This document shows, piece by piece, positions 55,182 through 64,000 of a stretch of 64,000 bases of DNA. Every line of letters starts with the position of its first letter. Positions within the stretch are counted from its first letter, which is position 1. The stretch comes from Prochlorococcus sp. AG-436-J02 (GTDB lineage: Bacteria; Cyanobacteriota; Cyanobacteriia; PCC-6307; Cyanobiaceae). The DNA lies in the NCBI GenBank assembly GCA_003212625.1, contig QCPI01000001.1, positions 62,001 through 126,000 on the forward strand, written 5' to 3'. Below the pieces are notes generated by a model. That model ran no database searches. It worked only from the letters and a program-made list of their open reading frames with translations, and was not told where the DNA came from. A program made the translations under genes and the position numbers.

Positions 55182-56081
55182 TTAATTATATTTTCTTGAG
55201 TTAATAATTATCTTATTGATAGTTTCCATGCTATTACTTATTAATAGGTTTAATAATAAAAAACTAGTTAATAATATAAGAAAACACTCGATTGCTCTTC
55301 CTGTTTGGTTTATAATAGTATCATTTATTGCATAAATATCTGAGTATCCAACTGCTATTGCTAGAGTGCTATTTTTTGCAAGATTGAGATATTGACTAGT
55401 TAAACCTGGAATGATTGCTGGTAATGCTTGTGGAATTATGATTTTTAACAGACCTTTTCTCTCTGAGAGTCCTAAGCTCCTAAAAGCTTCCCATTGTCCA
55501 CGAGAGACGGAAAGGATACCTCCACGAATTACTTCTGCTATATAAGCACTGGTGAATATACTTAGACCAAATAATAATGCTGAAAACTCTGATGATAGAG
55601 TTAATCCTAAAAATTCTATTCCTTGATTTGAAATTTTAAATATATTTTTAATATGGAAAAACATATTATTTTTTAGACCTAAGAACCCAACAAAATACCA
55701 AAACATCAGTTGAAGCAAAAGAGGGGTCTGACGGATAATTGTTATATAACCAGCTGAAAATAGACCTAGTAATGAGTTTTTGCCTGTTCTTGCAAAACCT
55801 ATTAGTGTCCCCAAGCAAGTAGCTAAAAGTAATGATGAGATTATTACTTTTAGACTATTGAGCCAACCTATAAATAATGCCCAAGCATAGCTATCTGAAG
55901 ATGAATAGGGTAAGACATGTTCAGCTAAAGCAAAACTTGCTGGTTTAAAGATCCAACTAAAATTAAAACCAAGACCGGTTCTTATTAAATTTATTGTTAG
56001 ATTATTAATTAAAATGCCAATTACACTAATACAGATAATACAAATTCCAAATTGTGAAAATATTTTTTGATTTCTATTCAT
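55182..56081 (-). CDS. amino-acid ABC transporter permease (AapQ/NatG-like)
   Basis: A 299-residue permease with an N-terminal membrane helix, a long periplasmic insertion (about residues 30-65), and the transport domain with QWEAFRSLGLSERKGLLKII as the ATPase-coupling loop. It forms a heterodimer with the next gene product by analogy to AapQM. It lies 19 bases after the binding-protein gene. Confidence 0.9.
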   Translation of the reverse strand: MNRNQKIFSQFGICIICISVIGILINNLTINLIRTGLGFNFSWIFKPASFALAEHVLPYSSSDSYAWALFIGWLNSLKVIISSLLLATCLGTLIGFARTGKNSLLGLFSAGYITIIRQTPLLLQLMFWYFVGFLGLKNNMFFHIKNIFKISNQGIEFLGLTLSSEFSALLFGLSIFTSAYIAEVIRGGILSVSRGQWEAFRSLGLSERKGLLKIIIPQALPAIIPGLTSQYLNLAKNSTLAIAVGYSDIYAINDTIINQTGRAIECFLILLTSFLLLNLLISNSMETINKIIINSRKYN

Positions 56082-56100
56082 TCTATCAATAATTTATTTT

Positions 56101-57147
56101 TTAGTTGAAGGGTGGTGCAATATGTATACCTCCCTTGTTATGCAGTTCATTTAATCCTCTGGGAATAGGTACGTCGCTATTTGCTCCCAAATGTCTTTGA
56201 TAAATCTCTCCATAATTACCGGTTGTGCTAATTACCTTAACCACAAAGTCATTACTAAGACCAATTTTTTCTCCTAGTCCTCCGTCAATACCAAGAAATC
56301 TTCTTAATGGTTTTAATTGAGGATTGTTTTTTGCAAGTTGCACTTTTTCGTCAATGTTTAATTTTGTTATTCCTTGCTCTTCTGCAGATATAAGAGCAAA
56401 AATGACCCACCTCATCGCATCAGCTAATTTTTGGTCTTGACCATCAGAGGCTGGGGCAAGTGGCTCCTTACTTAGCACATTGTCTAAAATAATATGATTT
56501 TTTGGATTTTTAAAACCCGATCTAGCAGCTGCTAACTGTGAACGATCAGAAGTCATAGCGGAACAACGACCCTGTAAATATCCTGCAACTACTTGATTAA
56601 GATCTTGATATTTGATTGGTGTATAAGGAAGTGACGCACTTTCAAACGCATCATTAATATTTTGCTCAGTAGTTGTTCCTGAACCTAAGCAAATGGATTT
56701 ATTTGCAAGGTTTTCAAGAACATTAATGCCACTCCCTTTTTTGACCATTAATCCCTGACCATCATGAAAAACAACTGGTGCAAAAGCTAGTCCATTGCCT
56801 TCAGAGGCATCTCGACTCAGAGTAAAAGTGGTGTTTCTTGATAACAGATCAATTTCACCAGTTTTAATAGCTGTGAATCTTTCTGCCGCAGTAAGAGGTC
56901 TGTATTGGATTTTTTCTGAATCACCTATTATCGCAGCAGCAAATGCTTTGCAAATATCTACATCTAATCCCTGATAATTACCATCACTATCAAGAAAACT
57001 AAATCCAGGTATTTTTCCACTTACTCCACAAATCAATTCATTGCGCTGTTTTATTAAATCCAGTCTAGAACTATTTTTTTGACTTGAGGCGGCGCAGCCA
57101 GCCAATAGCATTGTTAAACCAACTATTCCTGAAACCAATCGACGCAT
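56101..57147 (-). CDS. amino-acid ABC transporter substrate-binding lipoprotein (AapJ/NatF-like)
   Basis: A 348-residue periplasmic-binding-protein-3 family member. From the ATG at 57147 it has a lipoprotein signal MRRLVSGIVGLTMLLAGC, then KQRNELICGVSGKIPGFSFL, GLDVDICKAFAAAIIG and the ligand-binding RNTTFTLSRDASEGNGLAFA, all typical of AapJ/BztA. The frame is open to 57201, but that start would bury the lipoprotein signal. It heads the transporter operon. The ligand is probably L-amino acids, specificity unresolved. Confidence 0.92.
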   Translation of the reverse strand: MRRLVSGIVGLTMLLAGCAASSQKNSSRLDLIKQRNELICGVSGKIPGFSFLDSDGNYQGLDVDICKAFAAAIIGDSEKIQYRPLTAAERFTAIKTGEIDLLSRNTTFTLSRDASEGNGLAFAPVVFHDGQGLMVKKGSGINVLENLANKSICLGSGTTTEQNINDAFESASLPYTPIKYQDLNQVVAGYLQGRCSAMTSDRSQLAAARSGFKNPKNHIILDNVLSKEPLAPASDGQDQKLADAMRWVIFALISAEEQGITKLNIDEKVQLAKNNPQLKPLRRFLGIDGGLGEKIGLSNDFVVKVISTTGNYGEIYQRHLGANSDVPIPRGLNELHNKGGIHIAPPFN

Positions 57148-57512
57148 AATTTTTAAATCATTTGGATTGATCTTCGCCACATTTTTCTGTTTTCTATCCA
57201 ATTAAAGAAAATCTTTTAATTTTCCTTAATTGAAAGTTGTGATCGCGAGAAAACGTCAACATTTAAGAAATGGGGATATTTAATGTAAAAGTAATATTTA
57301 TTAATTATTAATGAATTTTATTTTTGAATTTTTACAAATTAGTAAAATTGGATCAGACTTATAATTGATATATATCATCAAGACCGTTTCTTATTCATAG
57401 CATTTATATGTTCTTTTTTATTCAAACTCTTAACCTATTAGAAAATGTTGTATAATCTCTGAAATACATACAAAATTAAAAATACTCTTGATCTTTATTT
57501 ATTCGATTAGAT
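57148..57512. other. 365-base divergent control region
   Basis: Lies between the divergent transporter operon and the sterol-desaturase-family gene. Very AT-rich, with no gene. I see no convincing NtcA site (GTA-N8-TAC), which would have been informative for an amino-acid transporter. Confidence 0.4.
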
Positions 57513-58622
57513 ATGAATAGTGATCTCTCTAAGACAGAAAAATTCTTGGTCTTCAGGGATAAAGAAGAATTAAGAAAAAGTATTTGGGCCGCTATTTTAT
57601 TTATACCTTTTTTTCTTGTTGGCCTTAGGGCCGCAGGAGATGTATCCCCTATTTCATCATTTTCAGTTAATGGAATTATACAATTTTTTGGTTTTTCAAG
57701 GGAAGGCTTGAATGGATTTAGTTTAATGGCAGTTATAAAAATGTTATTTATCATTATACCATTAGTTTTTGTCACACTTTTTGAGATATTTATAAACAAG
57801 TCTGACGGATTGAAAGGTTTTAAAAAATCGAGTCTTTCTAGAATGAGTTTATCAGAAGGATATAAATATGCAGATATTTGGTACTTTTTTGGAGCTTTGA
57901 TAATTGCTCAATTCTCTTTTGTTGTAACTTTCTTGACATTAGGGATGTCAACTTTTAATGATGGTTTAAGTAAGTGGTTCCATGGTATTTTTGTAAGTTT
58001 AGTACCAAAATTATCAGGATCAAATGCTGTTTTGATATTTATAATTGCGGTGTTATTAACTGATTTTGTGAGTTATTGGCAACACAGATTAGAACATATC
58101 ATTCCTTGGGTATGGGATCTGCATGAATTTCATCATTCCGCCACAGAAATGACAATTTTCAGCAAAGATAGAAGCTCTCCGCTTTCTGGAATAGTTCCTT
58201 TTTTCATTCTTACCCCTATTGCAGCCTTGAATGGTCTTATTATTAATGAATATTTAACCCAAGGAATTTTTCTCCCATTTATGATTTTTGGAATTTATAA
58301 ATCTATTGATTTTTTTTCGGCAATACTGGGCCATAGCTCTCTTAAAATTATATATCCTAAACCCATTTCATATGTTTTAATGAGCCCTGCACTTCATTGG
58401 TTGCATCATTCTGATAATCCAAAGCACTATGATTCTAATTTCTCGATGAACTTCACATTCTGGGATAAAATGTTTGGTACTTATCTTGATGAAAGTCACC
58501 TTAAAGATATTAAAGGCTATGGAGTAAAAGGTAGTAATTACAATGACTTCCACCCCCTATATGTTTTTACTATTCTACCTATTAATAAATTAATAAAAAG
58601 GGTTAAATCAATTATTTCTTAA
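57513..58622 (+). CDS. sterol desaturase / fatty-acid hydroxylase family protein
   Basis: A 369-residue membrane di-iron enzyme. Histidine boxes are visible: WQHRLEHIIPWVWDLHEFHH (HxxxH and HxxHH) and a C-terminal ALHWLHHSDNPKHYDSN, between several membrane segments (about residues 23-45, 62-90, 117-145 and 170-190). The family hydroxylates or desaturates lipids, sterols or carotenoids. The substrate is not determinable here. The following small membrane gene begins 15 bases after the stop. Confidence 0.88.
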   Translation: MNSDLSKTEKFLVFRDKEELRKSIWAAILFIPFFLVGLRAAGDVSPISSFSVNGIIQFFGFSREGLNGFSLMAVIKMLFIIIPLVFVTLFEIFINKSDGLKGFKKSSLSRMSLSEGYKYADIWYFFGALIIAQFSFVVTFLTLGMSTFNDGLSKWFHGIFVSLVPKLSGSNAVLIFIIAVLLTDFVSYWQHRLEHIIPWVWDLHEFHHSATEMTIFSKDRSSPLSGIVPFFILTPIAALNGLIINEYLTQGIFLPFMIFGIYKSIDFFSAILGHSSLKIIYPKPISYVLMSPALHWLHHSDNPKHYDSNFSMNFTFWDKMFGTYLDESHLKDIKGYGVKGSNYNDFHPLYVFTILPINKLIKRVKSIIS

Positions 58623-58637
58623 AATAAAAATTTGTAT

Positions 58638-58928
58638 ATGAAACCTTTAAATACAAAGAAAATTTTCCGACTATTAGTCGTTGTTGCTTTTCTTATTTTC
58701 TCTTTATTGATTGGTCTCATAATTAGTATTAATTTTATAGTTGACCCTATTATTTATTGGCTTGCTTCGACGGAAGCTGCTAGAATATTTTTAGCTTGTA
58801 TTTTGTCTTGGTTAGGGGTATCTATATTGTTTGATTTGTTTTATAAGGATTATATACGTAGAAGAAAAATTGAACGGTTCAATGCGCTTAAGGTCCCCTA
58901 CCCACGAACTTTTAGAGGAAGGAAATGA
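58638..58928 (+). CDS. small membrane protein of unknown function
   Basis: A 96-residue protein with two membrane segments (about residues 10-33 and 45-65) and a strongly basic C-terminus (KDYIRRRKIERFNALK). The ATG at 58638 is preferred over an in-frame TTG at 58632. It follows the desaturase-family gene closely and may be co-transcribed. No family recognised. The 253 bases that follow, to 59181, hold no feature I can support. Confidence 0.6.
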   Translation: MKPLNTKKIFRLLVVVAFLIFSLLIGLIISINFIVDPIIYWLASTEAARIFLACILSWLGVSILFDLFYKDYIRRRKIERFNALKVPYPRTFRGRK

Positions 58929-59181
58929 ATAAAATGCTATCAGCTTCCATGTAGTAGAATTTTGTATTGGAGTATATAATTAATAGAGGATATACATTAG
59001 TGTATAAATTGTTTTAATTTTCTTGTTTTGCGTTGAAATAAGGTTCATTAAAGAATATTTTACCTTGAAAATAGTTTTATAAAGATGTGATTGTTTCGTA
59101 TGGCAATTCCATTTTGATTGTATTTATAGATGAAAAACTAGATGGATCAAATGAATATGACCAAGCAATCCAAAAGAATGA

Positions 59182-59556
59182 TTAGATTTCGCTTTCTTTT
59201 TCGTCGGAGGGCTGTGAAAACAAGTAAAGGTTATAGAATGGAATAAATGAGCAAAATGTCCACAAAACAAGGTTCTCTTTACCTATATCTCTAAGTCTTC
59301 TTATTAATAAAGCTAAAAATACAAAAAAAGAGGAAATACTATATAAATAGCTCCAGTCATAGCCTTCAACTAGTGTATAGAAATTATTTGGATCATTAGC
59401 TAGCGCACTCTTAGAAAATACTGAAACCAAAGTCCCAATCAAGCCGTCTAAGATGAAAAAGTGCCAAAAAGGAGTTCTGCTTGTCTTATCTTTGTAATTA
59501 AAAATCTGACTCCAAGCTAGAAGGTAATTAGTAATAACTCTCTCAAGAAAATTCAT
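59182..59556 (-). CDS. DUF805 family membrane protein
   Basis: A 124-residue protein recognisable as DUF805. It opens with a helix, then KTSRTPFWHFFILDGLIGTL, membrane segments, and the family signature LIRRLRDIGKENLVLW followed by IPFYNLYLF. Function unknown. The C-terminus is acidic (SDEKESEI). Isolated on the minus strand. Confidence 0.82.
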   Translation of the reverse strand: MNFLERVITNYLLAWSQIFNYKDKTSRTPFWHFFILDGLIGTLVSVFSKSALANDPNNFYTLVEGYDWSYLYSISSFFVFLALLIRRLRDIGKENLVLWTFCSFIPFYNLYLFSQPSDEKESEI

Positions 59557-60009
59557 CCTTATTCCAATTAGTATTAATAATTATTGAAGATCCTACTAAA
59601 AAAATTCTACAAGGTTAATTTTCCTAATAAAAAATAATAATGAGCCGCATTTTTCTTATAGCTATATTTTCTTGGCTTATATTTCCTAGAATTGTTAATT
59701 CTGATGAGCAAATTTATCAATGAAGAATATTAGTGACTGTTCTTTTGATTCGAAAATTAATAGCTTTTTACTAGTCGCTTATTCACTTTAAAAGTTCTAG
59801 ATAAAATATCTCAAGAGTATAGGAGAACAGAATGTTTTTAGACAATTTCTTTACTTATTTTTTTATATGCCTAATTGGGAAGAACTAAAAAAATACACTT
59901 GACGTAAAGAGGTATTCTCAATTTCATGATCAAGAGTTGCAAAAGATATAGAGGACAAAGGGTTATTATTTATGAGGTAGCTTTAGTTATAGATGTGAGG
60001 ATTTAAGTT
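59557..60009. other. 453-base AT-rich gap
   Basis: No supported gene. A 27-codon frame at about 59640 (MSRIFLIAIFSWLIFPRI) could encode a tiny membrane peptide but has no ribosome-binding site. The ABC-F promoter presumably lies here. Confidence 0.35.
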
Positions 60010-61935
60010 GTGTTGATTAGTCTTGTGAATGCTTCAAAAGACTTTGGGATAAGAAATCTTTTTAAAAATCTAGATCTTCATATTAATAAAAGAGAGAGAC
60101 TTGGTTTGATTGGTCCAAATGGATCTGGCAAGTCAACACTTTTAAGAGTTCTTGCAGGAGTAGAACCCTTAATGGGAGGTAACAGGAGATGTTTATCATC
60201 TTTACGAATATCTTTAGTGGGGCAAGAAACAAGTTTTGACAGTGAAAAAAGTATTTTGGAAGAAGTTCTTGAAGGGTGCGGAGAGCAAAGGAAATTGTTA
60301 TTCAATTTCAGTAATCTAAGCAGAAAAATAGCTCAAAATCCACAAGATGAAAGCCTTTTAAAAAAGCTTGGTCAAGCAAGTGAGCTTATGGATGCGGCCG
60401 GTGCATGGAATTTAGAACAACAATGCCAAGATGTTTTAAGAAGATTAGGCATCAGAGATTTAGATAAGTCAGTAAAAGATCTTTCAGGTGGTTATAGAAA
60501 AAGAGTTGGACTTGCTGCTGCTCTTGTCTCTAAACCAGATGTTTTACTTCTTGATGAACCTACTAATCACTTAGATGCGTCTGCAGTGGAATGGCTTCAA
60601 AACTGGTTAGACCATTTTCAAGGAGCTATTGTATTGATTACACACGATAGATATTTTCTTGATCGTATAACGACTCGGATGATCGAAATTAATAATGGAG
60701 AAGCTCGTAAGTATTCAGGCAATTATCGTGAATTTCTTCAACAGAAAGTTGAAGAAGAGCAATCAGAAGCTTCGACTAAGAAAAAATTTCAGGGTGTTTT
60801 AAGAAAGGAATTAGCTTGGTTGAGACAAGGTCCTAAAGCAAGAAGTACAAAACAAAAAGCACGTATTCAAAGGATTGCTGAAATGCAAGCGAAACCCAAA
60901 ACTCAAGTCAAAGCTAGATTAGAAATGAATTCATTAAGTCGAAGAATTGGTAAAATAGCGATTGAGGCTGAGGCTGTAGGACTTTCTATAAATGATAAAG
61001 AGAATAATTTGGATCTTTTAGATGATTTCACTTATAGCTTTAGTCCAGAAGATAGAGTAGGTATTATTGGCCCAAATGGAAGTGGTAAATCGACTCTTTT
61101 AGATCTAATTGCGGGAAAAAGATTACCTACAAGTGGGGCAATAACTATTGGAGAAACAGTTCATATTGGTTATCTCGATCAACATACAAATGATTTAAAT
61201 CTTGGAAGTGGTCTAAACCGTAAAGTTATTGAATTTGTGGAGGAGGTAGCATTTCGGATTGATCAAGGAGGCAAACAAATTACAGCATCACAATTGTTAG
61301 AGAAATTTTTGTTTCCACCAAGTCAGCAACATAGTCCTCTATCCAAGCTTTCAGGCGGAGAGAAAAGAAGACTAGCCCTTTGTAAAATGCTGATTCAGGC
61401 TCCCAACGTTTTACTACTTGATGAGCCTACCAATGATTTAGATATACAAACACTAAGCGTGCTTGAAGATTTTCTTGATGACTTTGAAGGTTGTGTAGTA
61501 GTCGTATCACATGATCGATATTTTCTTGATAGAACTATTGATCGAATTTTTAATTTCGAAAATGGTAACTTGAGAAGATATGAAGGCAATTACTCCAGAT
61601 TTCTTGAACAAAAAATATTAGAGGAGCGAAATAATGAAAAACAAGGACGCGAGGAGATCGTTCATCATTCAGAAACAAAGATTGAATCAGAAAAAAAGTT
61701 AAAGCTTAAAAATAATAAGAAGCGATTGAGTTTTAAAGAAGCTAGAGAACTAAAAGAATTAGATCTTAAACTACCTTTGTTAGAGGAACAGAAAATATAT
61801 TTAGAAAAAAAGATAACCGATAGTAGTGGTGATATTAGAAAGATTAGCCATCAATTAGCAGAACTTATTGAATCTATTAAAGAGTATGAGGATAGATGGA
61901 TTGAACTAAGTGAATTATCTGAAGCAGCCAAGTAA
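60010..61935 (+). CDS. ABC-F family ATPase (Uup-like)
   Basis: A 641-residue soluble protein with two ABC domains in tandem and no membrane segments. Both Walker A loops read GPNGSGKSTLL, the signatures are LSGGYRKRVGLAAAL and LSGGEKRRLALCKML, and Walker B ends DEPTNHLD and DEPTNDLD, as in ABC-F translation factors. A basic linker (about residues 240-310) and a C-terminal charged coiled coil (about 540-640) match Uup, which binds DNA or ribosomes. It starts at GTG and stands alone. Confidence 0.93.
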   Translation: MLISLVNASKDFGIRNLFKNLDLHINKRERLGLIGPNGSGKSTLLRVLAGVEPLMGGNRRCLSSLRISLVGQETSFDSEKSILEEVLEGCGEQRKLLFNFSNLSRKIAQNPQDESLLKKLGQASELMDAAGAWNLEQQCQDVLRRLGIRDLDKSVKDLSGGYRKRVGLAAALVSKPDVLLLDEPTNHLDASAVEWLQNWLDHFQGAIVLITHDRYFLDRITTRMIEINNGEARKYSGNYREFLQQKVEEEQSEASTKKKFQGVLRKELAWLRQGPKARSTKQKARIQRIAEMQAKPKTQVKARLEMNSLSRRIGKIAIEAEAVGLSINDKENNLDLLDDFTYSFSPEDRVGIIGPNGSGKSTLLDLIAGKRLPTSGAITIGETVHIGYLDQHTNDLNLGSGLNRKVIEFVEEVAFRIDQGGKQITASQLLEKFLFPPSQQHSPLSKLSGGEKRRLALCKMLIQAPNVLLLDEPTNDLDIQTLSVLEDFLDDFEGCVVVVSHDRYFLDRTIDRIFNFENGNLRRYEGNYSRFLEQKILEERNNEKQGREEIVHHSETKIESEKKLKLKNNKKRLSFKEARELKELDLKLPLLEEQKIYLEKKITDSSGDIRKISHQLAELIESIKEYEDRWIELSELSEAAK

Positions 61936-62144
61936 AATGTAATTCTTCTTTTGGCGTGGGAAAGTACATGGTTTCGGAATTATCATATTGACTACTTTTT
62001 GTAGTTATTTATATAGGGTCAATAAAATTAGAAAGATTATTTTAAGTGATCAAGGGACTATTTTTGATTATTCCAAGCATTTTTAATTACTATGATTGAC
62101 TTTTATTACGCTAGAAAAAATTGTCATTTAATAATTTTAACTAT

Positions 62145-62170
62145 AATAAATGTATGTATATACATTTATT
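62145..62170. promoter_or_regulatory. perfect 22-base inverted repeat
   Basis: AATAAATGTAT and ATACATTTATT form 11-base arms around a GTAT loop. The first in-frame ATG of the following small gene lies inside the left arm, and a GTG codon follows the right arm immediately. It could be an operator, a leader hairpin, or a marker that the real start is the GTG at 62171. Confidence 0.5.
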
Positions 62171-62338
62171 GTGAAATTGATTCAATGGCATAAATCATTT
62201 ATTGAGCGTGCTCAAAAAGAAATGGGGATATCAAATTATGCTTTGTATTGGTTCGGTTTCCTCGAAGGCGCTTTAATAATGTGGCTAATTATGAAAGTCA
62301 TTTCTGTATTGAAGATGAAATCGGAGTTTCCCTTTTAA
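62171..62338 (+). CDS. small membrane protein of unknown function
   Basis: A 55-residue product from GTG (62 residues if the ATG at 62150 is used): VKLIQWHKSFIERAQKEMGI then SNYALYWFGFLEGALIMWLI, a single membrane helix and a basic tail. The amphipathic head and helix resemble small conserved proteins in picocyanobacteria, but I cannot name the family. The start is ambiguous because the upstream ATG is inside a perfect inverted repeat. Confidence 0.6.
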   Translation: MKLIQWHKSFIERAQKEMGISNYALYWFGFLEGALIMWLIMKVISVLKMKSEFPF

Positions 62339-62469
62339 TGAAGCTGTTCTAGCAATCTTTGCTTAAGAATATATTTATGACCATATTTCATACTTTAATA
62401 TCAAAAAACTGCTTGTTTTCCTTCTAAACAGATTTATTGTATTTATGGATAGAATATCTTTGGATTTAA

Positions 62470-62676
62470 ATGGCTATTGATCCTGTAGTAATTTCACCCT
62501 CTAGTGCAAAAGAGAGTAGAGCAGGTAGATTTTTTCCTAAATGGGCAATTTTCAGTGCAGCCATGCTTGGCGTGGTTGTCCTTGTTGGGTTAATTAAAAC
62601 TCTTCTCCCTGCAATTGGAATGGCTTTTTTATTAGCGTTTATTTGGTCGAAATCAATTACAACTCGAAGATACTGA
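62470..62676 (+). CDS. small membrane protein of unknown function
   Basis: A 68-residue protein with a soluble N-terminus (MAIDPVVISPSSAKESRAGR), two closely spaced hydrophobic stretches (WAIFSAAMLGVVVLVGLI and ALL-rich LPAIGMAFLLAFIW) and a basic end (TTRRY). Likely a thylakoid or plasma-membrane protein. No family recognised. Confidence 0.65.
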   Translation: MAIDPVVISPSSAKESRAGRFFPKWAIFSAAMLGVVVLVGLIKTLLPAIGMAFLLAFIWSKSITTRRY

Positions 62677-62726
62677 GAAAGTTGTTCTCCAAGCCTTAAG
62701 GCTCTCTTTAGAGATCTTTTTATTCA

Positions 62727-62879
62727 TTACCTTCCGATAATGAAATGGTGAACGGAGGGGACTGTTCTATAAAGAATGTAAATAATAATGACCAATAAAT
62801 TACCTCCAACAACTGCTGCACCTGCAGCGAAATTTCCTTCTTTAGTGGTGTAATCCCACTTTGGCTCGTTATCTGTCAT
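62727..62879 (-). CDS. small single-helix membrane protein
   Basis: A 50-residue frame: MTDNEPKWDYTTKEGNFAAG, then a membrane segment (AVVGGNLLVIIIYILYR) and a short polar end (VPSVHHFIIGR). The clear soluble-helix-tail architecture with no wasted codons supports a real gene, although no strong ribosome-binding site is visible. It converges with the preceding gene. Confidence 0.6.
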   Translation of the reverse strand: MTDNEPKWDYTTKEGNFAAGAAVVGGNLLVIIIYILYRTVPSVHHFIIGR

Positions 62880-62955
62880 GGTTGGATTATTAGTAACTTT
62901 ATTATTGCCATTTATCGACCGTGATCAACAAATATAACTAATATAAGAAAAAAAC

Positions 62956-63016
62956 AAGATCTAAATTTCTGTGAAATCACAGATCTAACCTCTTTCTTCT
63001 AAAAGAGAAAAGAGGT
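62956..63016 (-). terminator. two inverted repeats downstream of the 63087-63410 gene
   Basis: Reading on the minus strand, an imperfect 13-base inverted repeat (ACCTCTTTTCTCT and its partner, 62988-63016) is followed by TCTGTG-ATTT-CACAGA (62968-62983) and, a few bases on, a T-run. They may together end transcription of the membrane-protein gene. Confidence 0.4.
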
Positions 63017-63086
63017 CAATATCCATTGACTAAAAGTGTGAAATCCTTAAGTTCTATTGCTATAACTGGCTTTCTGATTTATAAAT

Positions 63087-63410
63087 TTAGGCTTCCTTCT
63101 TGGAAATGACTTCGGCATCCACAATATCTTGTGTATCAACATATTCATTGCTTTTTCGATCAATCCAATTAGTTATACCAAAGACAAGAGGCTTTGATCC
63201 TCGATATATAACAAATGCAGTGGGCAGAACACTTATTATCCCAACTGCAGGATTTTTGAAAATGAGTCGCCCTGCTTTTATATTAAAAAGAATAATTAAT
63301 AGAGAAGGAATTAAAATACTCAAAATAGTCTTGAGAGCTTCAGACCATCCGACACGATAAACCCACCAAATTGCAGCTATAACGGCAATATATAGAACAA
63401 AATATGTCAT
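63087..63410 (-). CDS. membrane protein of unknown function
   Basis: A 107-residue protein with three hydrophobic segments (about residues 2-18, 26-45 and 53-70) and a soluble acidic C-terminus (YVDTQDIVDAEVISKKEA). No family recognised. The ATG is followed at once by the first membrane segment. Isolated on the minus strand. Confidence 0.65.
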   Translation of the reverse strand: MTYFVLYIAVIAAIWWVYRVGWSEALKTILSILIPSLLIILFNIKAGRLIFKNPAVGIISVLPTAFVIYRGSKPLVFGITNWIDRKSNEYVDTQDIVDAEVISKKEA

Positions 63411-63824
63411 AGCATATTACCTAGCTTGGATGTAATCGTTGTGGTCTAACTATCTTATGAACTTCTTTTCTTTTTGCGTGGCTTCCTTCAATTATCTAAA
63501 CGCTATCAATAAATTATTCAAAAGCGAAGCTGCTAATCACCTTAATTGACTTGGTTGGACTTATGCTAAATCACTTTATCACCAGGTTAATCAGATCAAG
63601 CACAGGCAAATACCACTATTGTTGATTGGATTGAAAACCATGTAAGTCTTTTAATTGCTTTTATATGAAAAGCTGATACTTTAAATTCCCAGATGCTGTA
63701 AATAACTATTTAGTTGTTTTTAAGTAATAGGTGTATTTTTTGTAATCCTTTAGAAATAATAATTACTCATAGCAAAGTCTTTAATTATTAGTCATCTTTA
63801 AATTGAATTCATTTCGAGGATGGA
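63411..63824. other. 414-base gap
   Basis: No supported gene. A short plus-strand frame near 63600-63670 reads QAQANTTIVDWIENHVS in one frame without a convincing start. No terminator or repeat was found. Confidence 0.35.
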
Positions 63825-63914
63825 ATGTCGAAAGTTTTGAATTGGGTTTTATTTCAGTTTGCTATAAGTTATTACGGAGATTCATTGAAAGAGTTTCAGG
63901 TTGAAAATGATTAG
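63825..63914 (+). CDS. possible very small protein
   Basis: A 29-codon frame, MSKVLNWVLFQFAISYYGDS followed by LKEFQVEND, with GAGG six bases before the ATG. The ribosome-binding site is good, but the length makes it tentative. Possibly a leader or remnant. Confidence 0.3.
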   Translation: MSKVLNWVLFQFAISYYGDSLKEFQVEND

Positions 63915-64000
63915 ATATTTTTAAGCTTTGAAATATTTTATGAATCTTTAAAATTTTCATGAAATTATTAATTCATGATACCTAAGCAAAGTATGCTTAA

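Noticed and set aside
57148-57512. NtcA-regulated promoter for the amino-acid transporter
   Set aside because: I could not find a GTA-N8-TAC site with a suitable -10 in this region by eye.

Overview
Organism: the window looks like Prochlorococcus, probably a low-light-adapted lineage. The DNA is AT-rich and the genes are closely packed. The gene set is typical of marine picocyanobacteria: an ATP synthase operon separate from atpDC, a plastid-type ribosomal protein PSRP-3 (Ycf65), cyanobacterial RpoZ with DUF1818, DUF2811 and DUF3326 genes, a K-box in front of groESL, and many 40-70 residue membrane or helical proteins. No sequence search was possible, so species-level assignment is not claimed. 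I saw no rRNA, tRNA, CRISPR array, integrase or transposase.

Layout. 1-21758 is conserved core: atpF-atpH-atpA-atpG, two cyanobacterial conserved genes, a minus-strand run with 4-base overlaps (CNNM/CBS protein, GTPase, nadD, nadE), pepP, PSRP-3, atpD-atpC on the minus strand, divergent groES-groEL with its regulatory region, gpmI-secG, pyrR, an Hsp70-like protein, rpoZ, DUF1818 and DUF2811. 21760-34850 is the most unusual part. An EVE-domain gene on the minus strand is followed, on its 5-prime side, by six copies in one orientation of the gene's own start (about the first 10-15 codons, then about 100 bases of upstream DNA). The copies sit 2-3 kb apart and enclose five packets of accessory genes: a TPR-sulfotransferase; a small-gene set with a CP12-like peptide and rubredoxin; a DUF1800/DUF1501 pair; an autotransporter; and a lipoprotein, a deoxyribosyltransferase and a trypsin-like protease. 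I read this as an array of remnant or active attachment sites at the start of the EVE gene.

34850-39000 holds small unknown genes, a decayed thermonuclease, a membrane TPR protein, and divergent apt and MTA/SAH nucleosidase genes. 39100-48850 is a co-directional, very AT-rich surface-carbohydrate cluster: formyltransferase, DCC-family protein, radical SAM/SPASM protein, HTTM-like membrane protein, AsnB-like amidotransferase, WbqC, a nucleotide-sugar dehydratase, a DegT aminotransferase and a glycosyltransferase. Together these could make and modify an amino-sugar-containing glycan. 49700-53300 has an SDR reductase, an SGNH-like membrane protein and a YdcF-like protein. 53391-57147 is a four-gene amino-acid ABC transporter. 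The rest contains a sterol-desaturase-family enzyme, DUF805, an ABC-F ATPase and several small membrane proteins.
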